Source of the DNA: AP-15 sp963738185
GTDB lineage: Bacteria; Pseudomonadota; Alphaproteobacteria; ATCC43930; CGMCC-115725
Assembly: GCA_963738185.1 (NCBI GenBank)
Contig: CAVTVA010000003.1
Span: 2,914,001 to 2,978,000 of the forward strand
DNA length: 64,000 bases
Direction: 5' to 3'
The notes under the pieces are model-generated. The model was not told the origin of the DNA. It saw nothing but the letters and a program-made list of their open reading frames with translations, and did no database searches. Positions 1-9,491 of the stretch are shown one piece after another. Position 1 is the stretch's first letter, and every line of letters begins with the position of its first letter. Position numbers and translations under genes: made by a program.

Positions 1-1779
1 GCGCTGCACTTGCGTCGAGATCGTCGCGGTGGCGCACGCTGACGCCGGCGGCGAACGCGGCGCCCGACGCATACTTGTCGGGCTCGTCGGTGACGACGAC
101 GATCGGCGCGACACCCTCGGCGGCGAGCTGACGGGTCAGCCTCGGCACGGTCAGCCCGCCGTCGATCGGCTGGCCGCCGGTCATCGCCACCGCGTCGTTG
201 AACAGCAGCTTGTAGGTGATGTTGACCTTGGCGGCGACCGCGGCGCGGATCGCCAGCACCCCCGAATGGGTGTAGGTGCCGTCGCCGAGATTGGCGAAGA
301 CGTGCGGCGTTTCGGTAAACGGCGCCTGGCCGATCCACGGCACGCCCTCGCCGCCCATCTGGGTGAAGGTGGCGGTCGACGCGGTCCATGAATTGCGCCA
401 GGTAATGGCAGCCGATGCCGGCGAGCGCGCGGCTGCCCTCGGGCACCTTGGTCGAGGTGTTGTGCGGGCAGCCCGAGCAGAAATAGGGGGTGCGCGGCAA
501 ACGGCACCACATTGCCGCCGCCGAGCTGGCGCTCCTTCTCTTCAAGAAAGGCGAGCCGCTCCTCGATCCGCGGCGAGGTATGAAAGCGGGCGATGCGCTG
601 GGCGATGACCCGCGCGATCATCGCCGGCGTCAATTCGCCGTTCGACGGCAGGATCCAGCTGCTGGCTCTCGTCGAACTTGCCGATCACCCGCGGGCGCAC
701 GTCCTCGCGCCAATTGTAGAGCTGCTCCTTGAACTGGTTCTCGATAACCGCGCGCTTTTCTTCGACGACGAGGATTTCTTCGAGCCCTTCGGCAAAGTGG
801 CGGATGCCCTCGCGGCTCGAGCGGCCACGACATCGCGACCTTGTAAAGACGAAGCCCGATCTCGGCGGCATGCGCGTCGTCGATGCCGAGATCGTCCAAC
901 GCCTGGCGCACGTCGAGATAGGATTTGCCGGTGGTGACGATGCCAAAGCGCGGATGCGGGCTGTCAATGACAATGCGGTCGAGACGGTTGGCGCGGGCAA
1001 AGGCGAGCGCGGCGTAGAGCTTGTATCTGTGCAGCCGGTATTCCTGCTCGAGCGGCTGGTCGGGCCAGCGGATGTTGAGCCCGCCCGGCGGCATCTCGAA
1101 ATCCTGCGGCAGCACGATCCGGGTGCGCTCCGGCGCAACGTCGACCGAGGCCGAGCTGTCCACCGTCTCGGCGATCGTCTTGAAGGCGATCCAGCAGCCG
1201 GAATAGCGCGACATCGCCCAGCCATAGAGGCCGAGATCGAGGATCTCCTGGACCCCCGATGGGTTCAGCACCGGGATCGCACGCATCGATGAACGCATAT
1301 TCGGATTGGTGCGCCAGGGTCGAGGATTTGCAGGTGTGGTCGTCGCCGGCGAGCAGCAGCACCCCGCCATGGGGCGCCGAGCCCGCGGCGTTGCCGTGCT
1401 TCAACGCGTCGCCGCTGCGGTCGACCCCCGGCCCCTTGCCGTACCACATGGCAAAGACGCCGTCGTATTTGGCGCCGGGAAACAGCCCCAGCTGCTGGCT
1501 GCCCCACACCGCGGTAGCACCCAGCTCCTCGTTGATCGCCGGCTGAAAGCGGATGTGGTTCTTTTCGATAAACCGCCGCGCACCCCACAGCGCCTGGTCG
1601 AGGCCGCCCAGCGGCGAGCCGCGATAGCCCGAAATAAAACATCCGGTGTTGAGCCCGGCGGCGACGTCGCGCTGGCGCTGCATGATCGGCAGGCGCACCA
1701 GCGCCTGGGTCCCGGTCAGATAGACGCGTCCGCTGTCGAGAACGTATTTGTCGTCGAGCGTGACCGCCTTGAGCGCCAT
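1..1779 (-). pseudogene. Indolepyruvate ferredoxin oxidoreductase, fused large subunit; N-terminal half, frameshifted
   Basis: The product would be the thiamine-diphosphate enzyme that oxidatively decarboxylates aryl-pyruvates to aryl-acetyl-CoA with ferredoxin as acceptor, in aromatic amino acid breakdown. Read from ATG 1779, it starts MALKAVTLDDKYVLDSG and shows GYRGSPLGGLD, EELGATAVWGSQQ and YGKGPGVDRSGD, then in other frames GIRHFAEGLEEILVVEEK, the cysteine motif FCSGCPHNTSTKVP and, near the window edge, NDAVAMTGGQPIDGG. About 590 residues of a roughly 1150-residue family member lie inside the window; the rest is off the left end. The reading frame must shift five times, near 1279, 812, 660, 491 and 387, and each shift is explained by one extra base. 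Identity is firm; whether the gene is really dead is doubtful, since lesions of this kind recur in housekeeping genes of this window. Confidence 0.88.
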
Positions 1780-2023
1780 TACGGACCTCCCGAAGCCGCA
1801 TAGATAGCAACAAACGTAGTATCTCGTTGGCGGTCGCTCAATGCGGCCGGCAACCGAGCCGCGTAAAGGCAACGAAGCGCCGTCGGCGCGCCCGGTTTGC
1901 GGCGGGAAATGACGCACTTGTGGCGGTCCGCGACACGTCCTTTATCGCCAGCCGCGGCAATGCGCATTGCCGCGGCGCCCAGCCCGGAGTAATGCTCGCC
2001 TGCCGGGATTGCTCGCCGAATTT

Positions 2024-3435
2024 ATGGTTGCCGCCATGCTCGCTTCCACGCTTCGCCGTGAACCGTTTGCCCCCTCCTTGCGCGAAGAGCTGCACCGGCT
2101 TCTCGGCGACAGGATTTCGACCTCCGCGGCAGTCTGCGCCCAGCACGGCAAGGACGAATCCTACCACCCGGCGCATGCGCCGGACGCGGTTGTGTTCCCG
2201 CAGACGACTGAAGAGGTCGCGGCGATCGTCAAGCTCTGCGCCGCGCACCGGACACCGGTCATCGCGTTCGGCACCGGCACCTCGCTCGAAGGCCATGTCG
2301 CTGCACTGGCGGGCGGCGTCTCGGTCGACATGACGCAGCTGAACCGGGTTTTGCGGGTCAACGCCGAGGATCTCGACGCCACCGTGGAAGCCGGGGTGAC
2401 GCGCAAGCAGTTGAACGAGCATCTGCGCGACACCGGCTTGTTTTTCCCGATCGATCCGGGCGCCGACGCCTCGCTCGGCGGCATGGCGGCGACCCGCGCT
2501 TCCGGCACCAACGCCGTGCGCTATGGCACGATGCGCGAGAATGTGCTGTCGCTGACCGTGGTTCTGGCCGACGGCCGAGTCATCCGCACCGCGCGCCGCG
2601 CCCGCAAATCGGCGGCCGGCTACGATTTGACCCGGCTTTTTGTCGGCTCGGAGGGCACGCTCGGCGTCATCACCGAGCTGACCGTGCGGCTCTATGGCAT
2701 CCCGGAAGCGATCTCGGCTGCGGTGTGCGCCTTCCCGAGCCATAGAGGCCGCTGTCGACACGCGTGATCCAAACGATCCAGAGCGGCGTGCCGGTCGCCC
2801 GCATTGAGCTGCTCGACGAATCGCAGATCGCCGCGATCAACAAATATTCCAAGCTCGATCACAAGGTCGCCCCAACCCTGTTTTTCGAGTTCCACGGCAC
2901 GCCGGCGGGCGTGAAGGAGCAGTCGGAGATCGTCGAAGCCATCGCTACCGAGCATGGCGGCGACGATTTTCGCTGGGCCACGACACCGGAGGCGCGCTCT
3001 AAGCTATGGCAGGCGCGGCACGACGCCTATTATGCGGCCCTGGCGCTGCGGCCGGGCTCCAAAGGTTGGGCCACCGATGTGTGCGTGCCGATCTCGCGGC
3101 TCGCTGAATGCATTCGCGAGACAAAGCGGGATTTGGCGCAATCGTCGATCCCCTCGGCGTTGGTCGGGCATGTCGGTGACGGCAATTTTCACCTTGTCTT
3201 TATGATCGATCCAAACCGGTCGGAAGAAATCGCCGAGGCCAGCTGGTTGAATGACCGCATGGTCGCCCGCGCGCTGGCGATGGAGGGCACCTGCACCGGC
3301 GAGCACGGCGTTGGCTATGGTAAAATGGAGTTTCTGATCGCCGAGCATGGCGAAGCGGTCAGCGTCATGCGCACGATCAAACAGGCGCTCGACCCCGCCG
3401 GCATTATGAACCCTGGGAAAATCGTCCGCGCTTGA
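2024..3435 (+). pseudogene. FAD-linked D-lactate/glycolate-type dehydrogenase, frameshifted
   Basis: This is a flavoprotein of the FAD_binding_4 plus FAD-oxidase C family, which oxidises D-2-hydroxy acids such as D-lactate and passes electrons to the respiratory chain. The first part holds the FAD-binding signatures GTGTSLEGH, GADASLGGMAATRASGTNAVRYG and VGSEGTLGVITE written across residues about 85-225; the second part holds GHVGDGNFH and GEHGVGYGK, typical of the C-terminal domain. The frame changes twice within 25 bases (near 2741 and 2763) around an IEAAVDT segment, each time by one extra base, so an intact gene of about 465 residues is easily reconstructed. Start is ATG 2024 or ATG 2036 in the same frame; no clear ribosome binding site separates them. 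Divergent from the preceding oxidoreductase gene. Confidence 0.88.
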
Positions 3436-3474
3436 TCGTGCGGGCGCTCGGCGGTAGGTTTGTTCCGGATCGCT

Positions 3475-3499
3475 GGAACCGATTAACTGCTTCACTGTT
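3475..3499 (+). promoter_or_regulatory. Possible EcfG-type promoter
   Basis: GGAAC at 3475-3479, a 17-base spacer, then GTT at 3497-3499 matches the general stress sigma factor (EcfG) consensus of alphaproteobacteria. It points to the helix-turn-helix gene, but lies about 215 bases before its start, so the assignment is weak. Confidence 0.3.
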
Positions 3500-3712
3500 T
3501 ACTTGGATGAGAGTATTATAGGCTCCAGAAAACGGGTTCGGGTTGCGGTGTTTTCGTCAGGCCCCGGCAGGCCGTCCGCCGGAGACATCGTGCTGACCCC
3601 CGAATTTCCCAGCTCTGTCTTTCGCTGACTTTGGATCGGTTTCACATCCAAAAGCTGTGCGAGCCGAATGCCGCCCAACCAAACGCAATAATCGCAGCCG
3701 AAGGTTTTTCGA

Positions 3713-4762
3713 ATGGAGAAGTCGGGCAAAAGAGGGAAAATCCCCCAGCAGGATTGGCCATCAATTATCACTCGATACGAAGCCGGGGAAACCTTGGCAA
3801 GTATCGCCCGTACCTATGACTGCTCGCCGCCGGCAATAAGCTATATCGTCAGCCGAACCCGTGCCCGTGGCGCTGCAGGCGAGGCAATCGGGCAAAATCC
3901 GCCACCGGCGGCAGAGCCGCAGCTGGTCAAGGGGCCTGGGTCGGAGACATCCGTAAACGGCATAGCTGCCGGCGACACTCCGCATAGCCGGCCGACTGTG
4001 GAACGACGTCACTCATTAGACGCGCCGAGCGGCGAGCCGCGCCTAATCGAGCAATCGACCGATACGGCCCGACCCCTTGAACGGCAGCTGTTTGCCGATC
4101 AGCCGCAGCCTTCGCAAATACGCGAGCGAGGGCTGTCACCCGCTGAAAGCACCGCGGCACTGCGCGACGGGCAACACCAGCCTGGCCAACAGCGATCTGG
4201 TATGAGCTCGGCGGGAAACGGCAGCGCCAGCCATTCCTTTAGCCTCCCGTCAGGATCGCCGGAGCCAAGCCAGAATGGCGAGACTCGGCGCCGGCTCCAC
4301 CTGCCGCTGCAAGGGAACGGCAACTCTCACAGCGCCGACCCGGCGCATAGCCCGCCGAACGCCGCGCCTTCGGGCTTTGATTCGGGCGGCCGGGTGCCGC
4401 AGCGTGGGCCGAGCTGGGCACAGCGCTCCGATCCAGTGCGACCCGGCTCTGATCAAGCCCTGCCCACCTCCGGCTCCCCCGCAAGCGGCTCACCCGGACC
4501 GCATCGGGAAAAGGAAGGGTCCGCGTTCATCGACCGCGCGTTGCGTGAGCGGGTGGAGGGGGACATCGGCGCTTTTCTCACGGCCTTTGACGCTGCGCTC
4601 GCTGACGATAGCCCCGAAAGCCGGACTGGGCTTCGCGAGGCGACCGACCGGCTGTTGCGCGCCGGCGCCCGCACCCGGATCGAGCTCGAACGGCTGGAAG
4701 CGCGCGTCCCGTTGCCGTTGCGCGATAAAAGCAGCCAAGCGCCGCCGCTGTTCAGACGCTGA
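3713..4762 (+). CDS. Helix-turn-helix protein with long low-complexity linker
   Basis: A 349-residue protein in three parts. Residues about 12-48 (WPSIITRYEAGETLASIAR, then a second helix with SPPAISYIVSR) look like a resolvase/Hin-type helix-turn-helix. Residues about 50-265 are rich in Ser, Pro, Gly, Gln and Arg and are probably disordered. Residues about 268-335 (FIDRALRERVEGDIGAF through RTRIELERLEAR) are helical and look like a folded C-terminal domain. The conserved ends with a variable middle suggest a DNA-binding protein that tethers two surfaces, perhaps a regulator or nucleoid-type factor. I do not know a characterised homologue. ATG 3713 has no strong ribosome binding site. It stands alone, convergent with the downstream protease gene. 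Confidence 0.7.
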   Translation: MEKSGKRGKIPQQDWPSIITRYEAGETLASIARTYDCSPPAISYIVSRTRARGAAGEAIGQNPPPAAEPQLVKGPGSETSVNGIAAGDTPHSRPTVERRHSLDAPSGEPRLIEQSTDTARPLERQLFADQPQPSQIRERGLSPAESTAALRDGQHQPGQQRSGMSSAGNGSASHSFSLPSGSPEPSQNGETRRRLHLPLQGNGNSHSADPAHSPPNAAPSGFDSGGRVPQRGPSWAQRSDPVRPGSDQALPTSGSPASGSPGPHREKEGSAFIDRALRERVEGDIGAFLTAFDAALADDSPESRTGLREATDRLLRAGARTRIELERLEARVPLPLRDKSSQAPPLFRR

Positions 4763-4854
4763 TCTCGCCTCGGCAAAGTCTCGCAAACGCGCCGGACTGC
4801 ACATCCCCCGGACTGCCCGCGGGGACACGCAGCCCGGGCCGCAGGTGCGTTGCT

Positions 4855-6435
4855 TTACCCTTGATTTGCCCCAAGGCTCATGCCGACATATTGGGTAACG
4901 CCATGCCGGTCGAGCAGCAGCAACGCCGTCTTTTTCGGCGATTGAGCCGCTTCTCTTAGCTTCGCGGCCGCCTCCTGAGGGGTGTGCACCGGCTGCTGGT
5001 TGATCGCGAGCACAACATCGCCCTCGCTCAGACCGACGTCTTCGGCGGCGCTCCCGCTGTCGACCTTGGCGACAACCACGCCCTCGACACCCTTTGCGAC
5101 GTGCAGCTCGCGCCGCAGGTCATGGGTCAGCGGCGCAAAGTGCATTCCGGCCGCCGTCGCCTGCGCCGGCTGCTCATCCGCCGGCCCGTTATTCGCCGAG
5201 GCAACCCGATTGTTGTCGGGCAAGGTGCCGAGCTTTGCCTGAAGCTCGGTGGTTTTCCCATCGCGCCAGACCGTCATCGTCGCAGCGCTGTCGGGCGCCG
5301 CCGCCGCGACCAGGCGCGGCAGGTCGTGCAGCTCGTTGACCTTGGCGCCATCGAAGGTCAGGATTACGTCGCCCTGCTTGAGGCCGGCCTTGGCGCCGGG
5401 GCTGTTCGGGCTGACGACTGCGACGAGCGCACCGTGCTCGCCGTGCAGCCCAAGGCTCGCCGCGATCGCCGGCGTCACCTTCTGGATTTGCACGCCGAGC
5501 CAGCCGCGGCTGATTTTGCCGTGCTCTTCCAGCTGCGCGACAATGGTCTTGGCGACGTTCGACGGGATCGCAAAGCCGATGCCGACACTGCCGCCATTGG
5601 GCGAGTAGATCGCGGTGTTGATGCCGATCACCTGGCCTGCGAGATTAAACGTCGGCCCTCCCGAATTGCCGCGATTGATCGGCGCGTCAATCTGCAGGAA
5701 ATCATCGTAGGGCCCCTCGTTGATGTCGCGCCCGCGCGCGGAGATAATCCCGGTGGTCACCGTCCCGCCGAGCCCAAACGGATTGCCGACAGCCATCACC
5801 CAATCGCCGACCTGGGCGGCGCTGCTGTCGCCAAAGGCAACATAGGGCAGTGGCTTGTCGGCCTTGATCTTCAAGACTGCGAGATCGGTCTTTGGATCGC
5901 GGCCGATGATCTTGGCAGTGTATTTCGTCTTATCCTGAAGAATTACCTGAACCTTTGCAGCGTCGCCGACCACATGGTTGTTGGTCACGACATAGCCGGA
6001 TGGGTCAATGATAAAACCCGAGCCGAGCGCGATGCGCTGGGCCGGGCCATTCGGCATCTCCGGGAAAAAATGATGCTCGCCGCCCGGGTTCTGCTGATCG
6101 AAGAACCGACGCAGCATCTCGTCGAACGGAGACTTGGGAAAATCTGGAAACGGCTGATCCTGCTCCTCCGACATCTGGTCGGCGCCGGCCTTTTGGGTGA
6201 CCGAGATGTTGACGACGGCGGGTAGCACTTTCTTCACTAGCGGCGCGAAGCTCTGCTGCTGGATCAGGGCGACAGACGCGGTCATCGTCTGTGGCGGCGG
6301 CGGCGCCTGCGTCGGGCTTTCGGCCCAGCCCGTCGGCGACAGCGCCAGGCTCGCGCCAAGCCCAAGGGCGATAGCCGCAGCGCGGCTCCGGGTCAGCCCC
6401 GGAAAGCAAATCTTGTCAGCGGAAGAATTTGCCAT
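4855..6435 (-). CDS. degP: Do-like periplasmic serine endoprotease (DegP/HtrA)
   Basis: A 526-residue DegP-family protease/chaperone that degrades or refolds misfolded proteins in the periplasm. It has an N-terminal signal sequence (residues about 1-38, with a hydrophobic AAAIALGLGASLAL core and a TGWAE end), a trypsin-like domain with catalytic His154 (TNNHVV), Asp184 (KTDLAVLK) and Ser258 (GNSGGP), then two PDZ domains at about 300-385 and 440-520. A Phe/Pro-rich loop precedes the protease core. ATG 6435 was chosen because it has a GAGGA site four bases upstream; an upstream in-frame extension to 6576 lacks support. It is monocistronic and divergent from the small decarboxylase-family gene. 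Confidence 0.95.
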   Translation of the reverse strand: MANSSADKICFPGLTRSRAAAIALGLGASLALSPTGWAESPTQAPPPPQTMTASVALIQQQSFAPLVKKVLPAVVNISVTQKAGADQMSEEQDQPFPDFPKSPFDEMLRRFFDQQNPGGEHHFFPEMPNGPAQRIALGSGFIIDPSGYVVTNNHVVGDAAKVQVILQDKTKYTAKIIGRDPKTDLAVLKIKADKPLPYVAFGDSSAAQVGDWVMAVGNPFGLGGTVTTGIISARGRDINEGPYDDFLQIDAPINRGNSGGPTFNLAGQVIGINTAIYSPNGGSVGIGFAIPSNVAKTIVAQLEEHGKISRGWLGVQIQKVTPAIAASLGLHGEHGALVAVVSPNSPGAKAGLKQGDVILTFDGAKVNELHDLPRLVAAAAPDSAATMTVWRDGKTTELQAKLGTLPDNNRVASANNGPADEQPAQATAAGMHFAPLTHDLRRELHVAKGVEGVVVAKVDSGSAAEDVGLSEGDVVLAINQQPVHTPQEAAAKLREAAQSPKKTALLLLDRHGVTQYVGMSLGANQG

Positions 6436-6596
6436 TCGATCCTCATGCGAGCGGTGGGTGCCCGCGCCGACCATCGAAAGTGCGATGGGCGAGAGCGGGA
6501 TCAGCCAGAGAATTGGGGCGAACATGTGACAGCAAGCTTTCGCAGGAATTAATTCGCTGTAACCTCGACCCGGCAACCCGCCGCCAGGAGCAAAAG

Positions 6597-7148
6597 ATGA
6601 GCCGCTATCGCGAGATCACGCCCGCCGAAATGACCCCGGACCAGCGCCGGGTGCACGATTTGATCGTCGCCGGCCGGCGCGGGCGGTTTGGCGGCCCGTT
6701 CCAGCTGTTGATCCGCGCTCCGGAGATTTGCGAGCATGCCTCACAGCTGGGCGAGCATCTGCGCTGGGGCACCTCGCTGGCGGACCGCCTGTCCGAGCTG
6801 GCGATCATCACCACTGCGCGCTTCTGGCGCGCGCAATACGAATGGTATGCTCACGCGCCGCTGGCCGAAAAAGCCGGCATCGCGCACACCGCGATCGAGG
6901 CGATCCGCCAAGGCCATGCACCATCGTTTGCAAAGCCCGACGAGGCTCTGGTCCACCGCATCTGCACCGAGCTGTTCACCACGCAGCGCTTGTCGGATCG
7001 CAGCTTCGCCGACGCGACCGAGACTCTCGGCGAACAGGGCCTCGTCGAAATCATCGCGATCGTCGGCTACTACACCCTGATCGGGAACATCCTGAACGCC
7101 TTTGCCGTGGCCGTGCCGCCGGGCGAGGCGTCGCCGTTCCCGGAATAG
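6597..7148 (+). CDS. Carboxymuconolactone decarboxylase-family (AhpD-like fold) protein
   Basis: A 183-residue all-helical protein of the carboxymuconolactone decarboxylase family. The diagnostic core is the ELAIITTARFWRAQYEWYAH helix pair at about residues 65-85. The redox CxxC pair of AhpD-type peroxidase partners is absent, so a peroxidase role is unlikely; the substrate is unknown. GGAG lies seven bases before ATG 6597. The gene is flanked by degP (divergent) and htpG (convergent), and nothing in its context points to a pathway. Confidence 0.85.
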   Translation: MSRYREITPAEMTPDQRRVHDLIVAGRRGRFGGPFQLLIRAPEICEHASQLGEHLRWGTSLADRLSELAIITTARFWRAQYEWYAHAPLAEKAGIAHTAIEAIRQGHAPSFAKPDEALVHRICTELFTTQRLSDRSFADATETLGEQGLVEIIAIVGYYTLIGNILNAFAVAVPPGEASPFPE

Positions 7149-7170
7149 CGGGCTTTCCCGGCTTGGCGGC

Positions 7171-9039
7171 TCAGGCCGCTTGCGGCAGCCCGCGCTCCAA
7201 TAGCTCGGCGAGGCGGCGGGCAAAGGCCGGCGGGTCGGGCAGCTGCTCGCCTTCGATGATCCGCGCCTGGTCAAGCAGCAGCCAGGCGAATTCTCCAAGC
7301 TGGTCCGAGGTCCCAGTCTCGCCGACCGTAGCGGCGAGGCGCTCGATCAATTTGTGGCTCGGGTTCAGCTCCAGGATGCGTTTGGCTACTGTGTCGAGCT
7401 GGCGATGCTGCTTTAAGAGCCGCTCCAGATGCATGTCCACATCGCCCTCATCGGCGACCAGGCAGACGGCGCTGTCGGTCAGCCGCGCCGAGCTGCGCAC
7501 ATCCTTGACCGCGTCGCCGAGCGCCAGCTTAAAGATCGCGATCAGGCTGGCGAGCTTGGCCGGCGGCGCCGCTTTCTCCTGGGGCTGCTCTTCGGGGGGT
7601 GCGATCTTGTCGAGATCGACACCGCCGCGGGTCGCGGATTTGAAGGGCTTTTCCTTGTAGGCGCCGATCGCCGGGAGCCAGAATTCGTCGATCGGGTCGG
7701 TCAGCAGCAGCACCTCGACGCCGCGGGCGCGAAAACCCTCGAGCTGCGGGCTGCGCTTGACGACATCGAGATTGTCGCCGGTGATCGTGTAAATCGCCTC
7801 CTGTCCCGGCCGCATCTTCTCGACGTAGTCGTCGAGCGAAACCAGCCCGTCGCGGGCGGTCGAGCGGAAGCGGGCGAGCCCCAAGAGCGCCTCGCGCTGG
7901 TCGCGGTCCTCGTACAGGCCCTCCTTCAGCACCGCGCCGAAATTGTCCCAAAACTTCGCATATTCCTCGGCCGCCTCGGTCGCCTTCCTGCCGAGCTCGG
8001 CCAAGACACGGCGCGTCAGCTGCTGGCGGATTCGCGCCACCATAGGGTTCGATTGCAGCATTTCCCGGCTGACGTTGAGCGGCAAATCCTCGCTGTCCAC
8101 GACACCGCGCAAAAACCGCAGATAGGCCGGCAGCAGCTCGGTCCCCTCGTCGGTGATGAAGACCCGCCGCACATAAAGCTTGACCCGGCTCTTGCGCTCG
8201 GGGTCGAACAGGTCGAACGGCTTGCTCGATGGCACGAACAACAGGCTTGTATATTCGAGAACGCCTTCGGCCCGGTTGTGCAAGGTCAGCCACGGATCGT
8301 CAAAGCTGTGGCCGACATGGTGATAGAACTCCTTGTACTGTTCTGGCGTTATCTCGGATTTTGGCCGCGTCCACAACGCCGAGGCGGTGTTGATCGTCTC
8401 CTCTTTGCCGCCGTCTTTGAGCACGATCGGCAAGCCGATATGGTCGGAATAGGTGCGCACGATCTGGCGTAGCCGGGCCGGATCGAGATAGTCGTCCTCG
8501 CCCTCGCGCAGATGAACGACGATCGTGGCGCCGCGCGCGGCTTCAGGGAACGGCTCGACGCTGAACTCGCCCTTGCCGTCGGAAACCCAGCGCCAGCCCT
8601 CGGCCTCGCCGGCCTTGCGAGCCAGCACCTCGACCTTGTCGGCGACCATAAAGGCCGAATAGAAGCCGACGCCGAATTGGCCGATCAGGCTCATGTCCTT
8701 GCGCGAATCCCCCGACAGCTGGCTGACAAAAGCGGCGGTGCCGGAGCGCGCGATGGTCCCGAGATTGTCGATCAGCTCGGCCCGGTTCATGCCGATGCCG
8801 TTATCGGCGATCGTCAAGCTGCGCGCCGCCTTGTCCGGGGTCAGCACGACCCGGTAGGCGGCATCGCCCTCGGCCAGACCCGGCTCGGTCAGCGCCGCAT
8901 AGCGCAGCCGGTCGCACGCGTCCGAGGCATTGGAGATCAGCTCGCGCAGAAAGATTTCCTTCTCGCTGTAGAGCGAGTGCGCGACGATATCGAGAAGGCG
9001 GCTGACTTCCGCCTGGAAGCTTCTGGTTTCCTGGGTCAT
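7171..9039 (-). CDS. htpG: Chaperone protein HtpG (Hsp90)
   Basis: A cytosolic ATP-dependent Hsp90 chaperone of 622 residues, the normal length. The GHKL ATP-binding domain shows ELISNASDACDRLR, DNGIGMN and GQFGVGFYSAFMV within the first 130 residues. The middle domain carries RVFITDEGTELLPAYLRFLRG type sequence (split here as RRVFITDE and YLRFLRGVVDSEDLPLN), and a C-terminal dimerisation domain follows. The start MTQETRSFQAEV at 9039 matches the family, so the 21-codon upstream extension is ignored. It is convergent with the CMD-family gene and divergent from the DAHP synthase region. Confidence 0.97.
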   Translation of the reverse strand: MTQETRSFQAEVSRLLDIVAHSLYSEKEIFLRELISNASDACDRLRYAALTEPGLAEGDAAYRVVLTPDKAARSLTIADNGIGMNRAELIDNLGTIARSGTAAFVSQLSGDSRKDMSLIGQFGVGFYSAFMVADKVEVLARKAGEAEGWRWVSDGKGEFSVEPFPEAARGATIVVHLREGEDDYLDPARLRQIVRTYSDHIGLPIVLKDGGKEETINTASALWTRPKSEITPEQYKEFYHHVGHSFDDPWLTLHNRAEGVLEYTSLLFVPSSKPFDLFDPERKSRVKLYVRRVFITDEGTELLPAYLRFLRGVVDSEDLPLNVSREMLQSNPMVARIRQQLTRRVLAELGRKATEAAEEYAKFWDNFGAVLKEGLYEDRDQREALLGLARFRSTARDGLVSLDDYVEKMRPGQEAIYTITGDNLDVVKRSPQLEGFRARGVEVLLLTDPIDEFWLPAIGAYKEKPFKSATRGGVDLDKIAPPEEQPQEKAAPPAKLASLIAIFKLALGDAVKDVRSSARLTDSAVCLVADEGDVDMHLERLLKQHRQLDTVAKRILELNPSHKLIERLAATVGETGTSDQLGEFAWLLLDQARIIEGEQLPDPPAFARRLAELLERGLPQAA

Positions 9040-9277
9040 TGCCTGCCGTCGCGGTTGGCGTCGATGCGCCGAGGATATGTGGCGAAGGCGGCTGCCGCGC
9101 AAGATCGGCGGACCGCCCTACATTCGGACCTCGCCGGTCGGCGGCACCTCGTATGCCGCGGCTCTTTGCACCACAGTCGGGGGTGGCGCGGCCGGACAAA
9201 GTGCTTGCGCCGGAGGCCAGGCACGGCTAGCGTACCCGCCATGGCTCAAACCAGCGCGATACGCAGCACCCGCTTTT

Positions 9278-9307
9278 TTGCGCGATTTTGGTACGCCGGT
9301 ACATAAT
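9278..9307 (+). promoter_or_regulatory. Possible promoter of the DAHP synthase leader
   Basis: TTGCGC at 9278-9283 and CATAAT at 9302-9307, 18 bases apart, form a moderate sigma-70 promoter. A transcript from here would begin near 9314 and pass through the hairpin at 9341 and the short leader reading frame at 9435 before reaching DAHP synthase. Confidence 0.35.
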
Positions 9308-9340
9308 GGCGGCCTAGGATCGCGCGACAGCGTTTTCCCG

Positions 9341-9365
9341 AAGCCGCCCGCACCCGAGGCGGCTT
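9341..9365 (+). terminator. GC-rich hairpin in the DAHP synthase leader, possible attenuator
   Basis: An eight-base perfect stem (AAGCCGCC / GGCGGCTT) encloses a nine-base loop and is followed by TCGCATTTCT. It resembles an intrinsic terminator with a poor T tract. Its place between a candidate promoter and the aromatic biosynthesis gene makes attenuation conceivable. Confidence 0.4.
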
Positions 9366-9434
9366 TCGCATTTCTGGCTATCCATGACCCGAATGTCGCC
9401 GAAGGTGGAGCGGCCTCCAACCAGGAGGTAGAAC

Positions 9435-9491
9435 ATGATCAGATCAGCCGCAAAATCGCGACACGGGATATGTGGAGGAACATTGCTATGA
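9435..9491 (+). CDS. 18-codon leader ORF overlapping the DAHP synthase start
   Basis: ATG 9435 stands six bases after a perfect AGGAGG and opens an 18-codon frame, MIRSAAKSRHGICGGTLL, whose TGA (9489-9491) overlaps the ATG of DAHP synthase (9488-9490) in the ATGA arrangement. This layout predicts translational coupling. The peptide has no Trp, Phe or Tyr codon, so it is not a classical amino acid attenuator peptide. It is not in frame with DAHP synthase, whose own N-terminus (MTEKWTPDSWRG) is canonical. Confidence 0.5.
   Translation: MIRSAAKSRHGICGGTLL

Noticed and set aside
3499..3771. 90-codon frame on the minus strand
   Set aside because: It overlaps the upstream region and start of the helix-turn-helix gene and has no ribosome binding site or family resemblance.
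7429..8472. 347-codon frame on the plus strand
   Set aside because: Antisense shadow of htpG.
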